64,000 nucleotides of DNA from Streptomyces sp. NBC_01306 (GCF_026340465.1 NZ_JAPEPC010000001.1:310001-374000); one strand, 5' to 3'; positions 1-8,385 are shown, counted from the first letter of the stretch. The notes: a model not told the origin generated them from the sequence alone. A program made the numbers and translations.

Positions 1-684
1 ACCGTGCTGCCAGTAGGCGTCCCGGCGCTGGTGGGCCAGCCACTCCTCGGCGTACGGGACGGTCCGCTCCAGCCGGTCCAGCCACTCGTCGCGCCAGGAT
101 TCACCGAGCACGGCGGGGTCGGACGGGCGGGCGTTGTACGCGAGCATCGTCGCGGCCCAGGGCAGCATCTCGGAGGCGAGCAGGGAGCCGCCCGCGTAGT
201 GCACGTCGTCGGCGTACCGGTCGTCCGTCGAGCAGACGGTGACGATGCAGCGCAGCTGGGGCGGCTGGAGGGCGGCTATCTGGAGGCCGTTGAAGCCGCC
301 CCAGGACTTGCCGATGATCCCGACCTGGCCGTCCGACCAGTCCTGCTGTTCGATCCAGGCGAGGACTTCGAGCGCGTCGGAGAGCTCGGTGGCGTGGTAC
401 TCGTCGAGCATGATGCCGCTGGAGTCACCGCTGCCCCGGCAGTCCACCCGCACCGCGGCGTAACCGGCCCGGGCGAACTGGCCGTGCAGCGTCACGTCGC
501 GCGGAGCCGTCCCGTCGTTCTTCCGGTACGGGATGTACTCCAGGACCGCTGGGACCGGCCCTTCGGCGTCGGCGGGAAGCCAGATCCGGGCGGCGAGACG
601 GGTGCCGTCCTCAAGGGGAATCCAGACATGGCGCAGGACGCGTACGGGATGCTGTGCGGGGGTTGGGGTGGTGGCAGTGCTCAT
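1..684 (-). CDS. CocE/NonD family hydrolase, N-terminal part (runs off the left edge)
   Basis: Cytosolic serine hydrolase of the CocE/NonD (S15, X-Pro dipeptidyl-peptidase-like) group, which cleaves esters or amides. The frame opens with an ATG at 684 and reads through base 1 without a stop, so about 228 N-terminal residues are present and the C-terminus is outside the window. Visible landmarks are the early PAVLEYIPYRK strand, the DCRGSGDSSG turn (oxyanion region) and the nucleophile elbow GKSWGG with Ser about residue 127. The catalytic Asp and His would lie in the missing part. It is transcribed leftwards, away from an inverted repeat at 746-763. The substrate cannot be read from the sequence. 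Confidence 0.85.
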   Translation of the reverse strand, partial: MSTATTPTPAQHPVRVLRHVWIPLEDGTRLAARIWLPADAEGPVPAVLEYIPYRKNDGTAPRDVTLHGQFARAGYAAVRVDCRGSGDSSGIMLDEYHATELSDALEVLAWIEQQDWSDGQVGIIGKSWGGFNGLQIAALQPPQLRCIVTVCSTDDRYADDVHYAGGSLLASEMLPWAATMLAYNARPSDPAVLGESWRDEWLDRLERTVPYAEEWLAHQRRDAYWQHG

Positions 685-745
685 GTTTCGGCACCTTAGA
701 GGAGCCTCACATTCCGTTTGTCCTGAGTGCCCGTGTATACCTGGG

Positions 746-763
746 TTGTTCAACCGTGAACAA
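746..763. promoter_or_regulatory. Inverted repeat upstream of the CocE-type hydrolase
   Basis: TTGTTC-N6-GAACAA is a perfect 6-bp inverted repeat, 62 bp upstream of the hydrolase start and 89 bp past the yqeY-like stop. Size and position suit a dimeric repressor operator. No cognate regulator is visible nearby. Confidence 0.4.
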
Positions 764-851
764 AAGCACAGGCATAGGGCAGCTCATTGTGGGTAAACAC
801 CCCATATTTGCACGTTGGTGTGCACGTACCAGTGGGTAATGCCCGCTGCCC

Positions 852-1214
852 CTACGCCGGATCCGGCCCGTCGAGGAACCCGAGCAGCACGGCCGCTTCC
901 GCACGGAGCCGTTCGGCCCGGTCGGCGTGCGCGGGCGCGGTCAACTCCGCTGCGGCCCCGAGCCGTTCGACGGCCTCGGCGCGCACGATGTCCGCCATGC
1001 TCCGCTCGCTCAGCTCCCGCCTCGCCACGTCGGTGGCGCCGGCACCGGCCGGCGACCCCTCCAGGGCCGAACTGCCGGGAGCGGCGGCGTCCACCGGCAC
1101 CGCCCCGGCGTTGTCCAGCGCGGCGAGCGCCGAACGCAGGGCGCTCACCGTGGCCTTCTCACGAGCGCGCATGGCTGCGGGCAGGGCTTGGCGCATACGG
1201 TTGTGCAGAGACAT
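852..1214 (-). CDS. GatB/YqeY domain-containing protein
   Basis: Small cytosolic protein of 120 residues related to YqeY, the free-standing homologue of the tRNA-binding tail domain of GatB amidotransferase. The N-terminus (MRQALPAAMRAREK, then SALRSALAALDNA) and the central ELSERSMADIVRAEAVERL segment fit the family helices. It is somewhat shorter than the usual 145-150 residues and has a divergent Ala-rich C-terminal helix. The biological role of stand-alone YqeY proteins is poorly defined. The gene has its own start at ATG 1214 and lies 106 bp downstream of a decayed hydrolase on the same strand. Confidence 0.7.
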   Translation of the reverse strand: MSLHNRMRQALPAAMRAREKATVSALRSALAALDNAGAVPVDAAAPGSSALEGSPAGAGATDVARRELSERSMADIVRAEAVERLGAAAELTAPAHADRAERLRAEAAVLLGFLDGPDPA

Positions 1215-1320
1215 GCGGTGACCCTAACGCCGCCGCGCCTCGTGTCCCCAACGGAAATATCCGTAACTGGCCGGTATCCATCGGTGCCGGAGGGGTTCCG
1301 GGGTCGGAGACCGGTCCCAG

Positions 1321-1790
1321 CTAGACCGCGAGGCTCCGGGCGACGGTGTCGGCCGCGAGGAGCGGCAGCGGGCGGCGATCCAGGCGCCGTAGGAGTGGCC
1401 GGCCAGCGTGACGGGACCGGTGGCGTCGAGCCCGTCGATGACCGCGCCGAGCCAGCCGTCCAGGTCCCCCGTGCTGCGGATCGGCCGCCCCTCGGCCGGG
1501 ACGCTGAGCCCCGGCTCGCCCACCAGGTCCACGGCGTGCACCCGGTGGGTACGGCCCAGCCCCGCGGCGACCGCCGCACGCCAGACCAGGGAGGTCGCCC
1601 CGCCGCCGGGCAGGAGCACCAGGGGCGGCGCGGCGAGAGGACCGCAGCTGTTGATGCGGGTGAGGCCGTACGGAGTGGGAAGTCCGCGGCTGTCCACCGG
1701 GAATGGCCACTGGGCAAGCGCGTCGTCGTAGGCGGCGCGGAAGTGCGGTGACGCTGTTTCGGCCGGCTTGGCGGACACGGTGGACTCCAT
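1321..1790 (-). pseudogene. Decayed alpha/beta hydrolase (frameshifted and truncated)
   Basis: The first 135 or so residues are a normal alpha/beta hydrolase: PLVLLPGGGATSLVWR (oxyanion region), VHAVDLVGEPGLS, then the nucleophile elbow GHSYGAWIA. Right after the elbow the frame breaks. Restoring one base near 1374 gives RLPLLAADTVARSLAV, the expected next helix, which then meets a TAG at 1321. The cap and the catalytic Asp/His half are absent, because only 106 bp remain before the yqeY-like gene. A MITE-like element ends 3 bp upstream of the ATG and has displaced the native leader. Inference: the gene is dead. An assembly error could explain the frameshift but not the missing C-terminal half. 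Confidence 0.75.
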
Positions 1791-1793
1791 TAC

Positions 1794-1962
1794 CTAGTGC
1801 CACGGCAGGCAACGTTTGCCCCGTCGCGACGCCCGGCACACACTCTCGCCGCACCGGCCGAAAGCCCAAGTACGTCCAGTACAAGGGCTTCCGGCCGGCA
1901 CGCCGAGAGCACGCACCGAACGCCGCTCCTTGACGGGCAAACCTTGCCTGCCGCGGCACTAG
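1794..1962. mobile_element. MITE-like palindromic element with CTAG ends (169 bp)
   Basis: The two ends form 28-bp terminal inverted repeats differing at 2 positions. Both start CTAGTGCC and contain CGGCAGGCAA and GTTTGCCC. Inside is a second imperfect inverted repeat of about 25 bp (CTCTCG... with ACCGGCCG, against a copy containing CCGGCCGG and ending CGAGAG) around a short centre near AAGTACGTCCAGTAC. The whole element can fold on itself and encodes nothing. CTAG at both tips matches the YTAR-type targets of IS5-family transposases, so it is probably a non-autonomous derivative of one. It sits 3 bp before the start codon of the decayed hydrolase. Confidence 0.75.
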
Positions 1963-2677
1963 CTGGGCGACAGTCTCGTCAGTCTCATGAGTTTCGTTCA
2001 GCGAGATATTAGGGATGTCGCGGGAGCCGGACCCACTCTTCCGGGGATGAAGCCCGTGTTACGGCCGCACGAAATGAACGGCCGCCGGTCAACGGCCTCC
2101 CCGCCCGGTCAGCGCTCGCACACCGGATGCCCCTCCTGGACGTTTCCCCTGCTCAGAGCTGTGGCAGCCGCCCTCATCCGGTACCGGCGACGCCTCCCCG
2201 GGCCTCAATTCACAGAGCCCGTACGCGCATTGACGCCGCGTTCTCCGCATGGGTTACTGACGCCGGACCGGCCCGTTGATCCCCCGCCGGTCCGGCGGAC
2301 ACGATTCCCCGTGTGCCGCCCGTTTCACCGAGCGCGTCCCGGGCGGCGCCCGTACGGCGGAGAGAACCAGGGTGACCTGCATGGAGAGCGCACCGGAGAG
2401 GACGGCAGCCGTCAGCCGCCTTCGCTGCGCCGTGCCGCACCCCGGCTCCTGGCGTACGCAGTCCCCCGCGGTCCGTCCCTGTCCCCCGTGTACCGGCGGG
2501 CTGCCGGCCGGCGCTCCGCACTGCGGCCGCTGACGGCCCGGACGGAGTCCCGCCCGCTCCCCCAGCTCCCCCGTCTTCCCCGTACCGCCGTTCCCGGCCC
2601 GCTGCCCCGGGGCCGCCGGCTCAGCCCGGCCGTGCCGGCCCCCGCCGTCCGGCCACCTCTTGATCGCTGGAGTACCC
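1963..2677. other. Non-coding stretch before the ABC/monooxygenase operon
   Basis: No convincing gene was found in these 715 bases. Open frames on both strands have Arg/Pro-rich, low-complexity translations. The one clear structure is a perfect 12-bp hairpin (CGCCGGACCGGC, 13-nt loop) at 2261-2297. The operon promoter should lie here but no obvious -35/-10 pair stands out. I looked for a Cys-rich leader peptide of the kind seen before sulfur operons and did not find a convincing one. Confidence 0.5.
2261..2297. terminator. Strong hairpin upstream of the permease gene
   Basis: A perfect 12-bp stem (CGCCGGACCGGC) with a 13-nt loop and no T-run. It may insulate the operon from upstream transcription or act in the leader. 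It lies about 380 bp before the permease start. Confidence 0.4.
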
Positions 2678-3709
2678 ATGCCCGAGACGTCCGCGCCCCC
2701 TGACGAGCCGGTGACCGCCGGCCCGTCGCCCGTTCCACCCGGACAGCCTCCGGCCGGTTCTGTTGCCGGACCTGACCACCCGGTGCGCGATCCGCGCCTC
2801 GCCGCCGAGCGGGTGCTGCCACTGCGCCACCCCTGGCGCTGGGTGCTGACGGCTGTGGTCCTGGTCCTGGTCGCCCAGTTCGTCCACGGGCTGGTGAGCA
2901 ACCCGTTCTACCAGTGGGACCGGTTCTCGTACTGGTTCTTCCGGCCGGTGGTGCTCGAAGGACTGGTGATCACCCTGGAGGCCGCGGCGCTCAGCGCTGT
3001 GGCCGGGCTCGTCGGCGGGGTGGTCCTCGCGCTCTGCAGGCTCTCCCCCAACCCGCTGCTCAGGTCGGTCTCCTGGGTCTATATCTGGGCGCTGCGCTCC
3101 GTGCCGCTGATCGTCGTGCTGCTGTTCCTGTACAACTTCAGCGCCCTGTACCGGACGCTGAGCCTGGGCATCCCCTTCGGGCCCGCCTTCTTCCGGTTCG
3201 ACGAGTCCCATCTCGCCACGGACATGGTGGTGGCCGTCGTCGGCCTGAGCCTCAACGAGGCCGCGTACGCCGCCGAAGTGGTCAGGTCCGGCATGCTCTC
3301 CGTCGACCGGGGGCAGCACGAGGCGGCATCGGCCCTCGGACTGCCGCGCTGGTTCCAGTTCCGCCGCATCGTGTTCCCGCAGGCCCTGCGGGTCATCGTG
3401 CCCACCTACGTCAACCAGTTGATCGGCCTGGTCAAGAGCACATCACTGGTCTTCTACGTATCCCTGCTCGACCTCTTCGGCACCGTCCAGAGCCTGGGCA
3501 GCACCTACCCGGGGGACGTCGTACCGCTCCTGCTCGTGGCCACCTTCTGGTACATCGTCCTGACGAGCGCGGTCTCGGCCGTGCAGTTCTCTGTGGAGCG
3601 CCACTACTCACGGGGCGCACTGCGCACCATGCCCCCCACGCCGCTGCAGAAGGTCCGGTCCGGGATCCGCAGTGCCCGTGCCCGGATCGCGATCGGAGCG
3701 GGCATATGA
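2678..3709 (+). CDS. Amino-acid-type ABC transporter permease
   Basis: Inner-membrane permease of the polar amino acid (HisM/GlnP) type, about 343 residues. After a Pro-rich cytosolic N-terminus of about 50 residues come a first membrane segment (WVLTAVVLVLVAQFV), a periplasmic loop, and the permease core. The core contains LEGLVITLEAAALSAVAG, the WALRSVPLIVVLLFLYNF segment and an EAA loop (EAASALGLPRWFQFRRIVFPQALR, about residues 214-238) that docks on the ATPase. The ATG at 2678 is preferred over an in-frame upstream ATG because GGAG lies 6 nt ahead of it. The stop overlaps the next start (ATGA). No ATP-binding subunit is encoded anywhere nearby, so it must be shared or distant. The flanking monooxygenases suggest uptake of a compound they oxidise. 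Confidence 0.9.
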   Translation: MPETSAPPDEPVTAGPSPVPPGQPPAGSVAGPDHPVRDPRLAAERVLPLRHPWRWVLTAVVLVLVAQFVHGLVSNPFYQWDRFSYWFFRPVVLEGLVITLEAAALSAVAGLVGGVVLALCRLSPNPLLRSVSWVYIWALRSVPLIVVLLFLYNFSALYRTLSLGIPFGPAFFRFDESHLATDMVVAVVGLSLNEAAYAAEVVRSGMLSVDRGQHEAASALGLPRWFQFRRIVFPQALRVIVPTYVNQLIGLVKSTSLVFYVSLLDLFGTVQSLGSTYPGDVVPLLLVATFWYIVLTSAVSAVQFSVERHYSRGALRTMPPTPLQKVRSGIRSARARIAIGAGI

Positions 3710-4734
3710 GTGTCAGCACCCCGAGGAGAACACCGCTGTCCGCTCTCGCCGCGGCCGCCACCGTCCTCGCTCTGACCGCCGGACTCAGCGCCTGCGGCGG
3801 CAGTGGCAGCAATGGGGCGGGCTCGCCGGACGCCGCCGCCAAGGGGTCGGTGGTCATCGGCGCGGTCTCGAACGGGGCCGCCAAGGAGACCACCCTCCAT
3901 GTTCCCGAAGTGGCCGCGATCCGGTCGCAGCTGCCCAAGTCCGTCACCGCGGACGGGAAGCTGACCATCGGCCTGGGCATGCTCCCCGCCGGGTCGGCGC
4001 CGCTGGGGTACGTCGGCGACGACCAGAAGACCGTGACCGGGTCCGAGCCCGATCTCGGCCGGCTGGTCGCATCGGTCCTCGGCCTCCGGCCCGACGTGAA
4101 GAACTCGACCTGGGAGAACCTGTTCGTCGGGATCGACAGCGGGCGCACCGAGGCGGGCTTCTCCAACATCACGGACACGGAGGAGCGGAAGAAGAAGTAC
4201 GACTTCGCCTGCTACCGCGAGGACAACCTCGGCTTCGAGGTGCGCAAGGACTCCAGCTGGAACTTCGACGGCACCTACGAGAGCCTCGCGGGCAGGACGG
4301 TCGCGGTAGGAGCGGGCACCAACCAGGAGAAGCTGCTGCTCGAATGGCGGGGCAAGCTGGCGGCCGAGGGCAAGAAGCTGACGGTGAAGTACTACCAGGA
4401 GAGCAACAGCACCTATCTGGCGCTCAATTCGAAGAAGATCGACGCGTACTTCGGCCCGAACCCGAGCCTCTCGTACCACATCACCCGTACCGCATCGACC
4501 CCGCAGGCGACCCGCAGCGCAGGCACGTTCTCGGGTGCCGGGGCCTCGTTGCAGGGGCTGATCTGCGCAACCGCCAAGAAGGGCAGCGGCCTCGCGAAGC
4601 CGCTGGCCGAAGCCGTCAACTACCTGATCGAGCACGGTCAGTACGCCAAGTGGCTCCGGGCGTGGAATCTCGGCAACGAGGCCGTGAAGAGCGCCGAGGT
4701 CAACCCGCCAGGCCTGCCGGTCACCACCTCCTGA
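3706..4734 (+). CDS. ABC transporter substrate-binding lipoprotein (SBP_bac_3 type)
   Basis: Extracytoplasmic solute-binding lipoprotein of 342 residues. A signal peptide ends in the lipobox LSAC, with the lipidated Cys at residue 30, followed by a Gly/Ser linker. The mature part has the two-lobe family-3 features: GKLTIGLGMLPAGSAPLGYVGDD, then GSEPDLGRLVASVLGL, TEAGFSNITDTEERKKKYDFACY and GRTVAVGAGTNQEKLL. These are typical of polar amino acid or related small-molecule binders. It is translationally coupled to the permease by a 4-bp overlap. A GC-rich hairpin just after its stop probably lets it be expressed above the downstream enzymes. The ligand is unknown. Confidence 0.88.
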   Translation: MSVSTPRRTPLSALAAAATVLALTAGLSACGGSGSNGAGSPDAAAKGSVVIGAVSNGAAKETTLHVPEVAAIRSQLPKSVTADGKLTIGLGMLPAGSAPLGYVGDDQKTVTGSEPDLGRLVASVLGLRPDVKNSTWENLFVGIDSGRTEAGFSNITDTEERKKKYDFACYREDNLGFEVRKDSSWNFDGTYESLAGRTVAVGAGTNQEKLLLEWRGKLAAEGKKLTVKYYQESNSTYLALNSKKIDAYFGPNPSLSYHITRTASTPQATRSAGTFSGAGASLQGLICATAKKGSGLAKPLAEAVNYLIEHGQYAKWLRAWNLGNEAVKSAEVNPPGLPVTTS

Positions 4735-4737
4735 GCC

Positions 4738-4776
4738 GGGCCGCCCCTTCCCGGAGAAAGGCGCGAGGGGCGGCCC
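4738..4776 (+). terminator. Intra-operon hairpin (partial terminator or mRNA stabiliser)
   Basis: GGGCCGCCCC and GGGGCGGCCC form a perfect 10-bp stem around a 19-nt loop, immediately after the binding-protein stop and before the first monooxygenase. Hairpins here commonly raise the level of the binding protein relative to distal genes. There is no T-run. Confidence 0.55.
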
Positions 4777-4835
4777 GCGCCTCCTCCCGAACTTCTCATC
4801 GCTCACCAGGTCATCAGGAAAGGCACCCCGCGGAC

Positions 4836-6080
4836 ATGTCTCCCTCTCCCCCTTCTCCTCCCGCGCCTCCTGCACCACTGCACCTCGCCGTGGCGCTGGA
4901 CGGCGCGGGCTGGCACCCCGCGTCCTGGCGCGACCCCCGGTCCCGCCCGGACGGACTCTTCACCGCCGGGTACTGGCTGGACGCCGTACAGGAAGCCGAA
5001 CGAGGCCTCATCGACTTCGTGACCTTCGAGGACGCGCTGTCCCTCCAGTCCACCGATCCGGCCGGTGACGACCGGCGTACCGACCAGGTGCGCGGCCGGC
5101 TGGACGCGGTACTGACCGCCGCCGCCGTGGCGCCGCTGACCCGGCACATCGGGCTCGTACCGACCGCGGTGGTCACCCACACCGAGCCGTTCCACCTCGC
5201 GAAGGCCATCGCGACGCTGGACCACGTGAGCACGGGGCGCGCAGGCGTCCGGGTGCGGGTCTCCGCTTCGGCGCACGAGGCCGCGCACTTCGGGCGGCGG
5301 AGCCTGCCGGAGTTCCGGCCGCAGGACATCGGGCTGCCGGGGGCGCAGGAGCCGGCCCGAGAACTGTTCGGCGAGGCCGCCGACTACGTCGAGGTGCTCC
5401 GCAGGCTCTGGGACAGCTGGGAGGACGACGCCGAGATACGGGACACGGCCACCGGGCGGTTCATCGACCGCGCGAAGCTGCACTACATCGACTTCGAGGG
5501 CGACCGGTTCAGCGTCAGGGGCCCGTCCATCACGCCGCGCTCGCCGCAGGGCCAGCCGCTGGTGACCGCACTCGCCCACGAGTCCGTTCCCTACGGGCTC
5601 GTGGCGAGCTCGGCGGACGTCGGGTACGTCACCCCGCACGACGCCGCGGGCGCACGGGCCGTCACCGACGAGATCCTGGCCGCCCGGGACGCGGCCGGGC
5701 GAGGTGGGGAGACCGTCCACGTCTTCGGGGACCTGGTGGTCTTCCTGGACGAGACCGCTGCCGCCGCGAAGGCCCGCAGGCAGCGGCTCGACGAGACGGC
5801 CGGTGCCCCGCTGACCAGCGACGCTGAGGTGTTCACCGGCACCCCGGCCGAACTCGCCGGCCTCCTCATCGACTGGCAGCGCGCGGGCCTGACCGGATAC
5901 CGGCTGCGCCCCGCCGTCACCGGCCACGATCTGCCCGCCATCACCCGGGGCCTGGTCCCCGAACTCCAGAGCCGGGGCGCCTTCCGCCGCGCCTACCAGG
6001 CCGGCACGCTGCGCGGGCTGCTCGGCCTGCCCCGGCCCGCCGGCCGCTACGCCCGGGTCCGGGCCGGAGGACAGTCATGA
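4836..6080 (+). CDS. LLM-class FMN-dependent monooxygenase (luciferase-like), first of pair
   Basis: Flavin-dependent monooxygenase of the bacterial luciferase-like family, 414 residues, cytosolic, using reduced FMN supplied by a separate reductase. The TIM-barrel landmarks are HLAVALDGAGWHP at the start, FVTFEDALSL, TRHIGLVPTAVVTHTEPFHLAKAIATLDHVSTGRAGVRV, and SVRGPSITPRSPQGQPLVTAL, the flavin-binding region also found in NtaA/DmoA relatives. It lacks the VTSW signature of its neighbour and so is a diverged paralogue. Its stop overlaps the start of the next gene. The pair probably oxidises whatever the upstream ABC system imports, such as an alkylated N, S or aminocarboxylate compound. Substrate is inference only. 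Confidence 0.85.
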   Translation: MSPSPPSPPAPPAPLHLAVALDGAGWHPASWRDPRSRPDGLFTAGYWLDAVQEAERGLIDFVTFEDALSLQSTDPAGDDRRTDQVRGRLDAVLTAAAVAPLTRHIGLVPTAVVTHTEPFHLAKAIATLDHVSTGRAGVRVRVSASAHEAAHFGRRSLPEFRPQDIGLPGAQEPARELFGEAADYVEVLRRLWDSWEDDAEIRDTATGRFIDRAKLHYIDFEGDRFSVRGPSITPRSPQGQPLVTALAHESVPYGLVASSADVGYVTPHDAAGARAVTDEILAARDAAGRGGETVHVFGDLVVFLDETAAAAKARRQRLDETAGAPLTSDAEVFTGTPAELAGLLIDWQRAGLTGYRLRPAVTGHDLPAITRGLVPELQSRGAFRRAYQAGTLRGLLGLPRPAGRYARVRAGGQS

Positions 6081-7426
6081 GCGACACCCAGAAGCAGATC
6101 CACCTCGCGGCCCACTTCCCCGGGGTCAACAACACCACGGTCTGGAGCGATCCGGAGGCGGGCAGCCAGATCGACTTCGCCTCCTTCAGCCATTTCACGC
6201 GCACCGCGGAGCGGGCCAGGTTCGACTTCCTGTTCCTGGCCGAAGGGCTGCGGCTGCGGGAACAGGGCGGCGAGATCTACGACCTGGACGTGGTCGGCCG
6301 CCCGGACACCTTCACGGTGCTGGCCGCGCTGGCCGCGGTGACGGACCGGATCGGGCTGGCCGGCACGATCAACTCCACCTTCAACGAACCGTACGAGGTG
6401 GCACGGCAGTTCGCGTCCCTGGACCATCTGTCGGCCGGCCGGGCCGCGTGGAATGTCGTCACCTCCTGGGACGCCTTCACCGGGGAGAACTTCCGGCGCG
6501 GTGGATTCCTCGCGGAGGCGGACCGTTACACCCGCGCCGAGCAGTTCCTCCGTACCGCCTGGGAGCTGTTCGACTCCTGGGCACCGGACGAGGTCGTGGC
6601 CGACCCGGAGAGCGGGCGGTTCCTGCGGACGCCGGACGCCGGTACGTTCGCCCACCGCGACCAGCACTTCGACATCGCGGGCCGGTTCAATGTGCCGCGC
6701 TCCCCGCAGGGCCGGCCGGTGATCTTCCAGGCGGGCGACTCCGACCAGGGACGGGAGTTCGCGGCGGCGACCGCGGACGCGATCTTCAGCAGGCACTCGG
6801 CGCCGGAGGCGGGCCGCGTCTTCTACCAGGACGTGAAGGGGCGGCTGGCCCGGCACGGACGGACACCGGACGAGCTGCTGATCCTGCCCGCTGCCACCTT
6901 CGTACTGGGTGACACCGACGCCGAGGCGGCGGAGCGCGCCCACGAGGTGCGGCGCAGCCAGGTCAGCGGGCAGACGGCGATCAAGTTCCTGGAACACGTG
7001 TGGAACCGGGACCTGTCCGGCTACGACCCCGACGGGCCGCTGCCCGACATCGACCCCGACCCGGGTGAGCACACGGTGGCGCGGGGCCGGGCGAGCGTGC
7101 GGATGGTGCGCGACCCGCTGGCCACGGCGTCCGAGTGGCGGCAGCGGGCGAAGGCGGAGGGGCTGTCCATCCGGGAGCTGGTCATCGAGACCAGCGCCCG
7201 GCAGACCTTCATCGGCTCACCCGCCACGGTCGCCGCCGCGGTGAACGCCGCCGTGCAGAGCGAGGTCTCCGACGGCTTCATCCTGGCCCCGCATCTGGTC
7301 CCCGGCGGCCTGGACGAGTTCGCCGACACGGTGGTGCCACTGCTCCAGGAGCGCGGGGTGTTCCGTACGGAGTACGAGGGGCCGACGCTCCGCGACCATC
7401 TCGGGCTGCGCACACCGGGCGTGTGA
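6077..7426 (+). CDS. NtaA/DmoA-type FMN-dependent monooxygenase, second of pair
   Basis: Flavin monooxygenase of 449 residues in the NtaA/SnaA/DmoA/SoxA branch, whose known members attack nitrilotriacetate, dimethyl sulfide or dibenzothiophene sulfone using FMNH2 and O2. Diagnostic stretches are HLAAHFPGVNNTTVW at the N-terminus, FDFLFLAEGLRLRE, FTVLAALAAVTDRIGLAGTINSTFNEPYEVARQFASLDHLS and GRAAWNVVTSWD, then FNVPRSPQGRPVIFQAGDSDQGREFAA. Length and motif order are normal and the protein appears intact. It overlaps the preceding LLM gene by 4 bp. No flavin reductase gene is in the operon, so reduced FMN must come from elsewhere. Confidence 0.9.
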   Translation: MSDTQKQIHLAAHFPGVNNTTVWSDPEAGSQIDFASFSHFTRTAERARFDFLFLAEGLRLREQGGEIYDLDVVGRPDTFTVLAALAAVTDRIGLAGTINSTFNEPYEVARQFASLDHLSAGRAAWNVVTSWDAFTGENFRRGGFLAEADRYTRAEQFLRTAWELFDSWAPDEVVADPESGRFLRTPDAGTFAHRDQHFDIAGRFNVPRSPQGRPVIFQAGDSDQGREFAAATADAIFSRHSAPEAGRVFYQDVKGRLARHGRTPDELLILPAATFVLGDTDAEAAERAHEVRRSQVSGQTAIKFLEHVWNRDLSGYDPDGPLPDIDPDPGEHTVARGRASVRMVRDPLATASEWRQRAKAEGLSIRELVIETSARQTFIGSPATVAAAVNAAVQSEVSDGFILAPHLVPGGLDEFADTVVPLLQERGVFRTEYEGPTLRDHLGLRTPGV

Positions 7427-7470
7427 AGCAAGCTCGTTACGGAGCGGCGGCACCGTCACCGGGCGGAGGG

Positions 7471-8343
7471 TCAGCGCTCGTCGCTGTGGGCCACCTGCTC
7501 GCGCAGGAACGTGTGCAGGGCGATGGGCTCGCGGCCGAGCAGGGTCGCGAGTGCCGGGTCGACGGTGGCGAATTCACCGGCATGGGCGGCCGCGAAGATG
7601 CCCAGCAGCTGGTCGGCCACCTCGGCGGGGGCACCGCCGCCCGTCAACTGCTCCCGGAACACGTCGTCGGACACGGTGGTCCTCGTGATGGTGCGCCCCG
7701 TGACCTCCGCGGCTGTGCGGGCGATGTCGGCGAAGGTCAGCGCCTGCGCCGCGGTGAGCGGAGGCGTGGGCCCGTCGAAGCGGCCTTCGTCGGCCAGGAT
7801 GACGGCGGCCGCCTCGGCGAGGTCGGCGTGCGTGGTCCAGCTGACAGGACCGTCCGCGGGAAGCGCGACCTGGCCGGACTCCAGTCCGTGGCCCGCCAGT
7901 TGCAGCCCGCTGGCGGCATAGAAGCCATTGCGCAGCGACGTGAACGGCACGCCGGATGCGCGCAGCGCCTCCTCGGTGGCGGCGTGGTCGCGGCAGGCCT
8001 GGAAATGGGACGAGGCGCCGGCGCCGATCTGGCTGGTGTAGAGGATGCGGCGGGCGCCCGCCTTGACGGCCCCGTCGATCGCGGCACGGTGCTGCCGTAC
8101 GGTCTCGTCGCCCATCCGGTCGACCGAAACGATCAGCACCTGGGACGCACCCTCGAAGGCATGGGCGAGGCTGTCCGGGTCGGTGAAGCTGCCGTGCCGC
8201 ACCCGCACCCCTCGGTCGGCGAACGTCTGCGCCTTCTGCGGGTCGCGGACGCTCACCCCGATCCGGTCCGCCGGGACACGCTCCAGCAGGCTCTCGACAA
8301 TGCGGCGTCCGAGCTTTCCGTTGGCTCCGGTAACGATGATCAT
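7471..8343 (-). CDS. NmrA/QOR2-like NAD(P)-binding oxidoreductase
   Basis: Atypical short-chain dehydrogenase of the NmrA/quinone oxidoreductase-2 (YtfG) type, 290 residues. The Rossmann motif TGANGKLG sits at residues 5-12 (GxxGxxG), followed by VSVRDPQKAQ, HGSFTDPDSLAHAF and a long substrate region with SFAHR-like elements. Relatives reduce quinones or act as redox sensors with NADPH. The ATG at 8343 was chosen because the Rossmann strand starts at once; the upstream extension has no family similarity. It is divergent from a TetR gene, with two copies of a GTATC-N3-GATAC palindrome in the 103-bp gap. This arrangement implies repression by that TetR and induction by a quinone or other electrophile. 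Confidence 0.85.
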   Translation of the reverse strand: MIIVTGANGKLGRRIVESLLERVPADRIGVSVRDPQKAQTFADRGVRVRHGSFTDPDSLAHAFEGASQVLIVSVDRMGDETVRQHRAAIDGAVKAGARRILYTSQIGAGASSHFQACRDHAATEEALRASGVPFTSLRNGFYAASGLQLAGHGLESGQVALPADGPVSWTTHADLAEAAAVILADEGRFDGPTPPLTAAQALTFADIARTAAEVTGRTITRTTVSDDVFREQLTGGGAPAEVADQLLGIFAAAHAGEFATVDPALATLLGREPIALHTFLREQVAHSDER

Positions 8344-8361
8344 GGTGAACCCCCACGCTCT

Positions 8362-8385
8362 GTTTCCAGTGGCCGTTTCCAGTGG
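8362..8385. repeat. Direct repeat in the oxidoreductase promoter region
   Basis: GTTTCCAGTGG occurs twice with starts 13 bp apart (8362-8372 and 8375-8385). It lies between the oxidoreductase start and the TetR operators and may be a second regulatory element. Confidence 0.4.

Noticed and set aside
1224..1373. Continuation of the decayed hydrolase in its original frame to 1224
   Set aside because: After the elbow the residues (RCRSSRPTPSPGASRSS) lose all similarity; the true continuation is in another frame, so this tail is an artefact of the frameshift.
2381..2533. Possible Cys-rich leader peptide before the ABC/monooxygenase operon
   Set aside because: The 50-residue frame from the ATG at 2381 has several Cys, but not the compact RHVDLxR...C pattern of known sulfur leaders, and no attenuator follows at the right distance.
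2254..2703. Frames on both strands of the region upstream of the permease
   Set aside because: Arg/Pro-rich low-complexity translations, no ribosome site fitting a family, and mutual overlap; treated as non-coding.
3604..4878. 424-codon minus-strand frame over the binding-protein gene
   Set aside because: Antisense to the binding protein, with no recognisable motif or plausible start.
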